Assembly (NCBI GenBank): GCA_020634155.1
Contig: JACKCI010000002.1
Span: 186,001-250,000 of the forward strand
Direction of reading: 5' to 3'
Length of the DNA stretch: 64,000 nt
DNA from: Anaerolineales bacterium
GTDB taxonomy: Bacteria > Chloroflexota > Anaerolineae > Aggregatilineales > J027
Shown here: positions 58,551 to 64,000 of the stretch, piece after piece
Layout of the letters: each line of letters begins with the position of its first letter
Numbering within the stretch: the first letter of the stretch is position 1
Translations under genes and position numbers: made by a program
The notes under the pieces: model-generated
What the model saw: the letters and a program-made list of their open reading frames with translations, nothing else
Database searches by the model: none
Told to the model about the DNA's origin: nothing

Positions 58551-59585
58551 ATGCAAGACCAACTCGAAAGCATTTATCAGCAAGCACTTCACGATATGGA
58601 GGGTGTGCGCGATGCTGAGGCCCTCCAAGCATGGGAATCGCAATACCTAGGGCGCAAGGGTCAACTCACGCTTATGCTGCGCCAAACCGGACAGCTACCG
58701 CCCGAAGCCCGTGCCGGCTTCGGCAAACGCGCCAACGAAATCAAAGAGGCCCTGCAAAGCCTGCATCTTGAGCGTGAAGAAGCCATCCGCCAAGCCGAAC
58801 TCGCTCGTTCACTCGAAGAGGGCGCGATTGATGTGACCCTACCCGGACGGACTCAAGCAATGGGCGGCCTGCATCCCAGCACCCGTACCCTGCGCCGCAT
58901 TCAGCAAATTTGGGCCGATATGGGCTTCCAAGTCTATCGCTCACGCGATGTCGAATTGGACGAGGTTAACTTCACCTTGCTCAACATGCCGCCGCACCAT
59001 CCCGCCCGTGATATGCAAGACACCTTCTATACCACCCAGCCCGACATCATCTTGCGGACACATACATCAGGGGGGCAAATCCGTGCCATGCGTGAATTTG
59101 GCGAGGATGGCACCCAACCTATCCGCGTCATTTTGCCGGGCATGTGCTATCGCTACGAGCAAATCAGTACCCGTAGCGAGATTCAATTTCACCAAGTTGA
59201 AGGTTTAGCCATCGGCAAAGGCATCCGTATGTCCGACCTCAAAGGCACCATTACCGAGTTCGCCCGTCGGCTCTACGGTGAGCATGCCGATGTCCGCTTC
59301 CGCGCTTCCTATTTCCCCTTCACGGAACCCAGCATGGAGGTGGATGTGCAGTGCTTCTTGTGCGAAGGGCATGGTTGTTCGGTCTGCAAGCGCACAGGCT
59401 GGCTAGAGATTATGGGCTGTGGCATGGTGCATCCGGTGGTGCTGCAAAACGGCGGCTATGACCCCAACGAGTGGAGCGGCTTCGCTTTCGGGATGGGGCC
59501 AGAACGCATCACCATGCTCAAGAACGGCATTGAGGATATTCGCTATTTCTGGGGCAATGACCTGCGAATTTTAGAACAATTCTAA
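58551..59585 (+). CDS. pheS: Phenylalanine-tRNA ligase alpha subunit
   Basis: The 344-aa catalytic subunit has an N-terminal coiled coil (1-90; 'YLGRKGQLTLML') and the class II core (about 100-340) with motif 2 'PGMCYRYEQISTRSEIQFHQVEGL' and motif 3 'GFAFGMGPERITML'. 'HTSGGQIRAM' is the usual HTS segment. ATG 58551 follows AGAGGGGAG; the in-frame opening at 58404 is in the leader. Confidence 0.97.
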   Translation: MQDQLESIYQQALHDMEGVRDAEALQAWESQYLGRKGQLTLMLRQTGQLPPEARAGFGKRANEIKEALQSLHLEREEAIRQAELARSLEEGAIDVTLPGRTQAMGGLHPSTRTLRRIQQIWADMGFQVYRSRDVELDEVNFTLLNMPPHHPARDMQDTFYTTQPDIILRTHTSGGQIRAMREFGEDGTQPIRVILPGMCYRYEQISTRSEIQFHQVEGLAIGKGIRMSDLKGTITEFARRLYGEHADVRFRASYFPFTEPSMEVDVQCFLCEGHGCSVCKRTGWLEIMGCGMVHPVVLQNGGYDPNEWSGFAFGMGPERITMLKNGIEDIRYFWGNDLRILEQF

Positions 59586-59600
59586 CCAAGGGGGTATCTC

Positions 59601-60416
59601 ATGTTAGCGGGGGTTAAAACCATTTATACACCCGACACCATTGAGGAGGCCACGCACTTACTCCTAGAGCAACAGACGCGGCCCTTGTACGGCGGTGTGG
59701 CCTTGCACCGCGAGTCACCGCATGATGTCATGGCGGTCGTTGATTTATCGCAACTCGGCCTAGAGCAACATCGCTCTTTCGATAAGGGCTTCTCGCTCGG
59801 CAGCATGATGACACTGGAGTCCGCCCGTCAAGCCTGCCTCTCGATGGCAAGCCGCTATGCCAACGCCAAGTTCTTGGCTGAAGTTCTGGGTGAGGAAGCA
59901 CCCCTCAACTTGCGAAACACCATGACCATTGGTGATGTTTTGGTAGAACGGCGGCCCAATTCGGTGCTGCTGACGGCCTTGGTGCTGCTGGATGTCCAAG
60001 TCGATGCCAATGGTTGGCCGCGTTTCATCCATGCGTGGCTAGAAGCACCCGAAGTGGAAGTTCGCAATGCACTCATCACCGAAATTGCTTTAGAGCATGG
60101 TAGCCAGACCGGACGTTATGCCTTCGAGAAGGTGGCACGTACTCCAGCCGATATGCCGATTGTCGGGGCCATGAGCTACATTCAGCGTGGGGCCGATGGC
60201 ACGATTGTCGATGCCCGCCTCGCCATGTGTGGCGTTGCCCCCTGTCCCATCCCGCTCCCCAGCGTGGATGAGGAACTCATCAATACCAACGGTGACCTTG
60301 AAACCGCCTTAGCCCAGTTGACCCTTAATCCCCCCGACAACCACTGGGGGAGCGCGGAGTATCGTTCCGCAATGGCACGGGTCTTGGCACGGCGGGTCTT
60401 ATCCCAAATTTTATAA
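59601..60416 (+). CDS. Orphan FAD-binding subunit-like protein (CoxM/XdhB type)
   Basis: The 271-aa protein resembles the FAD-binding (medium) subunit of molybdenum hydroxylases in length and order: 'RPLYGGVALH' (normally GGT-type), 'AVVDLSQLGLEQHRSFDKGFSLGSMMTLES', 'LRNTMTIGDVLV' (normally NxAT(I/V)GGN), 'RYAFEKVARTPADMPIVGAM' and 'DARLAMCGVAPCPIPLPS'. The FAD motifs are weakened. It lies between pheS and pheT (gaps 15 and 9 nt) with no large or iron-sulfur subunit nearby. The link with Phe-tRNA synthetase is unexplained. Confidence 0.82.
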   Translation: MLAGVKTIYTPDTIEEATHLLLEQQTRPLYGGVALHRESPHDVMAVVDLSQLGLEQHRSFDKGFSLGSMMTLESARQACLSMASRYANAKFLAEVLGEEAPLNLRNTMTIGDVLVERRPNSVLLTALVLLDVQVDANGWPRFIHAWLEAPEVEVRNALITEIALEHGSQTGRYAFEKVARTPADMPIVGAMSYIQRGADGTIVDARLAMCGVAPCPIPLPSVDEELINTNGDLETALAQLTLNPPDNHWGSAEYRSAMARVLARRVLSQIL

Positions 60417-60425
60417 GGAGAACCC

Positions 60426-63017
60426 ATGCGTCTACCCATTTCATGGTTGAAAGAATTTGTCGATTTACCCGCCGACCTTAGCGTTGAGGCCCTCGCCGAG
60501 CGCCTTACCACCGCAGGTCTTGAGGTTGGCAAAATCCATTATCTTGGCATTCCCCAAGGCGACCCGCGTTATGGCGTCCCCCCTAGCGACCACTTGGTGT
60601 GGGACCGAGAGCGCGTGATTTTGGGCGCGATCCAAGAGGTGAAGGCTCATCCCCAAGCTGACCGTCTGGTGTTGGCAGTAGTGGAATATGGTGCGGCTGA
60701 ACCTGAAACAGTGGTGACAGGCGCGCCCAATCTGTTCCAATACCGCGACCAAGGGCCAATTGATCCACCTCTGTTGACTGCCTTCGCTTTAGAAGGGGCC
60801 GAACTCATCGACGGGCATGGGGATGGGGTGCAGCGCCTTATCTTGCAGGAGAAAGAACTGCGTGGTATTCCCAACCGTTGTATGGTCTGTTCTGAGATGG
60901 AATTGGGTCTTTCTGATGAGCATGAAGGTATCATGTTGCTCGATTATGAGACTTACCACCATATCGCGCCGGGAACGCCGCTGGCTGATGTCTTGGGCGA
61001 TGCCATCTTAGAATTGGAACTCACTCCTAATCTCGCCCGCTGTTTTAGTATGTTAGGGGTGGCCCGTGAGGTAGCTGCACTCTATAACCTTGAGGTGCGT
61101 GAACCTGACTACAGCTTACCGCCCACCTCTGGCGAGTCGGTTGAGTCTGCCGCCGCTATCGACATCCGCGAACCCAGCCTGAATCCGCGCTTCACAGCGA
61201 CCTTGCTGCGGAATGTGACCATCAAGCCCTCGCCTTGGTGGATGCAATGGCGCTTAAAACTCATCGGTCAACGCCCCATCAGCAATATCGTAGACGTGAC
61301 CAACTATGTCATGTTCGAGATTGGGCAACCCACCCACGCCTTCGATTATGACATTTTGATGGAGCGGGCAGGCGGCAAACCGACCATCATCACTCGCCTC
61401 CCCGACGCTGGCGAAGAACTCAAAACCCTCGACGGCAAGAACCACAAACTTGACCCCGCTACTCTCTTAGTGGCAGATACCAAGGGCGCTTTGAGTTTGG
61501 CGGGCGTGATGGGTGGCTTAGAGTCGGAAGTCCAAGACCCTGACCCTGAAACAGGCTATGTTGGCACCACTACCGTGTTGCTAGAAGCAGCGGCTTGGAA
61601 CTTCATCACCATCCGCAAGACCATGAGCAGCACCAAGCAACATAGCGAAGCTGCGGCTCGCTTCTCACGTGGGGTACATCCAGCCGTCGCGTTGAAAGGT
61701 GTCATGCGCGGGGCCAAGTTGATGTGTGAGGTCAGCGGCGCGACCTTAGCACCGGGAATCTTAGATGTTTATCCCAGTCCTGCGCCAACGGTAGTGGTCG
61801 ATTTTCCTGTTAGTGAGGTTGAACGCTTGCTGGGCTTTCGTTTAGAGAAGACCGAGGTTATCAATCTACTCCACCGTCTGCAATTTGAGGTTGATGACCA
61901 AGGCGATATGCTGAAGGTGACCGTGCCTGATCATCGTCTTGATATTGATACAGGTGTTATCGGCAAAGCAGACATCGCCGAAGAAATTGCCCGTATCTAT
62001 GGCTATGACAATATCCCCAACACCATCATGGACGATGTGCTGCCGCCCCAACGCAACAACGTCAGCCTTGATAATGAAGATAGAGTGCGCGATTTGCTGG
62101 TCGAAGCTGGTTTGCAAGAGGTCATCAATTACCGCTTCACCACGCCCGAACACGAAGCCCTGTTGACCCCAATGGGCCTGCCATCATCATGGGGCAGTTT
62201 CGACTATGTGCGCCTGCTCAACCCCATCAGCGCCGAGCGCACCGCCTTGCGCCATGCCATCTTGGGTAGCTTGTTAGACAATGCCGTTACCAATATGCAC
62301 CATCATCCCAGCATCCGCATTTTCGAGGTCGGCAATGTCTATTATGCCAATCCCAATGGCCTACCCGATGAGCCGCGCCGCCTCGGTATTCTTATCACGG
62401 GGCCTCGCCATACGGGTTGGATGGGCGAAACCGACAGCGATAATGTCGATTTCTATGACCTGAAGGGTATCCTTGAGACCTTATTGGATGGCTTACACAT
62501 CCCCGCCCGTGCCACCACCTATCGTGCTACTGAGCATAACAGCTTCCATCCGGGGCGAGTGGCTATGCTAAAAATCAACGATGAACCCGTCGGCGTCTTT
62601 GGGCAGGTGCATCCCTTGGTCTGTGATGCTTTCGGCTTAGGGTTGGACTTGCAGAAGCCTGTCTTGGCGGCTGAACTCGATCTTGACCGTGTGCTGGCCT
62701 ATACCTCCGAGACCTTTGCTCTGCAACACATCCCCTTGCACCCGCCTGTGTATCGAGATGTGGCAGTGGTGGTGGATGAAGACCGCACCGCCGCTGAGAT
62801 TGCTGATCTTATCTGGCAATCGGGTGGGGAGCTATTGCGCGAGGTACGCCTCTTCGATGTCTATCGTGGGCAACCTATTGCTGAAGGCCAAAAGTCGCTG
62901 GCCTATGCCTTGACGTTCCAAACCGACATTGAGACTTTGAATGACAAGGCGGTCAATCGCATTCAGAAGGATATTGTGAATCATCTAGAGGCACACGGAG
63001 CCAAGCTGCGGGCCTAG
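60426..63017 (+). CDS. pheT: Phenylalanine-tRNA ligase beta subunit
   Basis: The 863-aa protein includes a tRNA-binding EMAP-like domain near the N-terminus ('ILGAIQEVKAHPQADRLVLAVVEYG'), B3/B4 editing region ('NIVDVTNYVMFEIGQPTHAFDYDIL'), B5 domain ('VERLLGFRLEKTEVINLLHRLQF') and C-terminal ferredoxin-fold anticodon-binding domain ('HPPVYRDVAVVVDEDRTAAEI'). It is longer than many PheT (about 800 aa), with the extra length in the first 400 residues. ATG 60426 follows AAGGAG. Confidence 0.96.
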   Translation: MRLPISWLKEFVDLPADLSVEALAERLTTAGLEVGKIHYLGIPQGDPRYGVPPSDHLVWDRERVILGAIQEVKAHPQADRLVLAVVEYGAAEPETVVTGAPNLFQYRDQGPIDPPLLTAFALEGAELIDGHGDGVQRLILQEKELRGIPNRCMVCSEMELGLSDEHEGIMLLDYETYHHIAPGTPLADVLGDAILELELTPNLARCFSMLGVAREVAALYNLEVREPDYSLPPTSGESVESAAAIDIREPSLNPRFTATLLRNVTIKPSPWWMQWRLKLIGQRPISNIVDVTNYVMFEIGQPTHAFDYDILMERAGGKPTIITRLPDAGEELKTLDGKNHKLDPATLLVADTKGALSLAGVMGGLESEVQDPDPETGYVGTTTVLLEAAAWNFITIRKTMSSTKQHSEAAARFSRGVHPAVALKGVMRGAKLMCEVSGATLAPGILDVYPSPAPTVVVDFPVSEVERLLGFRLEKTEVINLLHRLQFEVDDQGDMLKVTVPDHRLDIDTGVIGKADIAEEIARIYGYDNIPNTIMDDVLPPQRNNVSLDNEDRVRDLLVEAGLQEVINYRFTTPEHEALLTPMGLPSSWGSFDYVRLLNPISAERTALRHAILGSLLDNAVTNMHHHPSIRIFEVGNVYYANPNGLPDEPRRLGILITGPRHTGWMGETDSDNVDFYDLKGILETLLDGLHIPARATTYRATEHNSFHPGRVAMLKINDEPVGVFGQVHPLVCDAFGLGLDLQKPVLAAELDLDRVLAYTSETFALQHIPLHPPVYRDVAVVVDEDRTAAEIADLIWQSGGELLREVRLFDVYRGQPIAEGQKSLAYALTFQTDIETLNDKAVNRIQKDIVNHLEAHGAKLRA

Positions 63018-63035
63018 CCTCCACTGCGGGGATTA

Positions 63036-63078
63036 GCGGCGGGTGAGGTCATCCCGAAGGGATGGGCGAGGTCGCCGC
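63036..63078 (+). repeat. Intergenic hairpin after pheT
   Basis: The outer stem GCGGCG (63036-63041) with CGCCGC (63073-63078) encloses a tight inner hairpin, CATCCC (63050-63055), GAA, GGGATG (63059-63064). No T run follows, so it is either a factor-dependent terminator or a REP-like repeat; a second copy was not seen in this window. Confidence 0.5.
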
Positions 63079-63157
63079 CCCCGCACGCCAAGCGAAACAA
63101 ATCCACTCCGCCGATGAACCACACAGGGTGTACCTACTATGGATATAAGGAGCCACT

Positions 63158-63829
63158 ATGCACCTACACCACCATGTCAACATCGCCGCCAGCACCGTCG
63201 TCCGTGATGACAACGGTCATATCTTGATGCAAAAACGCGAAGATTTCCGTGTATGGACGATTCCCGGCGGAAAGTTAGATTATGACGAAACACTCGAACA
63301 GGCTGCCCACCGCGAAACCTTTGAGGAAACAGGTATTGAGATCGAATTGGATGGTCTTCAAGGAGTCTTTTATATCAACTGGTTTGGGCAGACTCACCTC
63401 TCTTTTGTCTACTACGGTCACCCTGTCGGCGGGCAGTTAACCACCAGCTTTGAAAGCGTCGATGTGCGTTACTTCGACCCCACTCACCTACCAGAGCGCG
63501 TTATTAGCAATACACGTGAACGCATCGCTTATGCCTTAGCAGGGCAGCACAACCTCCTCGCTGTGCAAACCCTCCCCACATGGCAACGGCTTCTGCTCCC
63601 AACCTTCTTCGGCCTTCGTAACCTCCGCAATCGCTATATCCTAAAGCGTCCAACACCTGACCCCTCTCCCTATGCCGTGCAGTTCAAGCACGGCGATAAA
63701 TGCGCCAATGCCACTACTGGTGAAATTCCTTGGCGTGCCCTAGAGAATCAAATAAGTCGGCCCCTCCAGCATGTACACAGTGTTGAGACCGACCCCGACC
63801 AACGTTTAGTGGTGATTAGCGTTGATTAG
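63158..63829 (+). CDS. Nudix hydrolase
   Basis: The 223-aa protein has the complete Nudix box (GGKLDYDETLEQAAHRETFEETGI, given here as residues 37-60, with the RE-EE metal site at about 52-57). The N-terminal part 'IAASTVVRDDNGHILMQKR' fits the fold. About 80 C-terminal residues beyond the domain are basic and not recognised. Substrate unknown (nucleotide or related diphosphate). ATG 63158 follows AAGGAG. It converges on the endonuclease V gene with a 4-nt overlap. Confidence 0.93.
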   Translation: MHLHHHVNIAASTVVRDDNGHILMQKREDFRVWTIPGGKLDYDETLEQAAHRETFEETGIEIELDGLQGVFYINWFGQTHLSFVYYGHPVGGQLTTSFESVDVRYFDPTHLPERVISNTRERIAYALAGQHNLLAVQTLPTWQRLLLPTFFGLRNLRNRYILKRPTPDPSPYAVQFKHGDKCANATTGEIPWRALENQISRPLQHVHSVETDPDQRLVVISVD

Positions 63830-64000
63830 TCGTATTGCCCAGCGGTATTGTGAGCATGGCGGATGGGTTCGGGGAGTCGATACTTGGTCGTGCAGCGCAA
63901 TGCCAACTCCACCGCCGTATCCAGCGTGGCCTTATGCCCTACTGAGATAAACACAGGCTTGACCCGCGTGCGGGTGCGAACCACCATCCCAATTACATCG
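63826..64000 (-). CDS. nfi: Endonuclease V, C-terminal part (5' end beyond window)
   Basis: Reading the minus strand from the window edge gives 57 codons ending in TAA at 63826: 'VVRTRTRVKPVFISVGHKAT' followed by a segment ending 'KYRLPEPIRHAH'. This is the conserved C-terminus of Nfi/endonuclease V, which nicks DNA next to deoxyinosine. It is too short to be in a standard list of long ORFs. The catalytic N-terminal part lies outside the window. Confidence 0.9.
   Translation of the reverse strand, partial: DVIGMVVRTRTRVKPVFISVGHKATLDTAVELALRCTTKYRLPEPIRHAHNTAGQYD

Noticed and set aside
1..64000. tRNA, rRNA, CRISPR or prophage
   Set aside because: Read by eye on both strands; no cloverleaf with TTCGANT-type arm, rRNA stretch, repeat-spacer array or phage structural gene was found. 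A tRNA scan program would be more sensitive.

Overview
The window looks like a chromosomal segment of a Chloroflexota bacterium, probably close to Anaerolineae. This is inferred from family content only; no database search was possible. The pointers are secreted or membrane proteins with Thr/Pro-rich linkers, TPR plus PD40-propeller lipid-anchored or TM proteins, a roadblock/MglA-type GTPase pair, a cytosolic kinase with a PQQ-like propeller, GAF-PAS-cyclase proteins and a T-box leader. GC content is moderate and coding density is high. No tRNA, rRNA or CRISPR array was seen.

Layout. 1-3.2 kb: end of a Thr/Pro-rich protein, a small unknown protein and a NatAB-like ABC exporter. 3.2-7.7 kb: a methyltransferase divergent from fabI, a class A beta-lactamase-like hydrolase, an SH3-like anchored protein and a response regulator with a degenerate cyclase-like output domain. 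7.7-11.3 kb: the succinate dehydrogenase operon (fused SdhC-SdhD, SdhA, SdhB). 11.4-16.6 kb: YbaK deacylase, a YkgJ-type protein, two tandem degenerate histidine-kinase-like proteins and a TPR-TM protein. 17-25.4 kb: mfd, pth, a roadblock protein, pyrG and adenosine deaminase. 25.4-32.3 kb: a signalling operon (Ser/Thr kinase with propeller, PP2C phosphatase, J-domain/VWA protein, FHA protein, OmpR-type regulator, small GTPase) followed by Hsp20. 32.5-39.2 kb: housekeeping and degenerate enzymes (NTF2-like, pseudo-phosphoesterase, Nif3, M23 peptidase with propeller, degenerate CPBP protease, threonine aldolase, Cys-less nitrilase homologue) and rpsT. 39.2-46.9 kb: an operon of TPR, TPR-PD40 and two complementary class III cyclase proteins. 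47-54.8 kb: CPBP and DUF3267 proteases, ferredoxin, a LysM/lamin-tail protein, DinB, FMN reductase, a two-domain glyoxalase-fold protein and a FadN-type beta-oxidation protein. 54.86-56.26 kb: an intact insertion sequence with 25-bp inverted repeats and an 8-bp target duplication. 56.3-64 kb: a GT-C membrane protein, the T-box-controlled pheS / FAD-domain / pheT operon, a Nudix hydrolase and the 3' end of endonuclease V.

The strongest candidate for a new system is the tandem cyclase pair at 39.2-42.7 kb. One paralogue keeps both metal-binding Asp residues but has lost the transition-state Asn/Arg. The other has lost the Asp residues but keeps Asn/Arg, which predicts an obligate heterodimer with one active site, like mammalian C1/C2. 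It sits at the end of an operon of TPR/PD40 membrane proteins that share one N-terminal module. The kinase/phosphatase/VWA/FHA operon, which resembles the TerY-P triads, is a second candidate. Several degenerate enzyme-fold proteins (nitrilase, CPBP, metallophosphatase, histidine kinase, cyclase) recur across the window.
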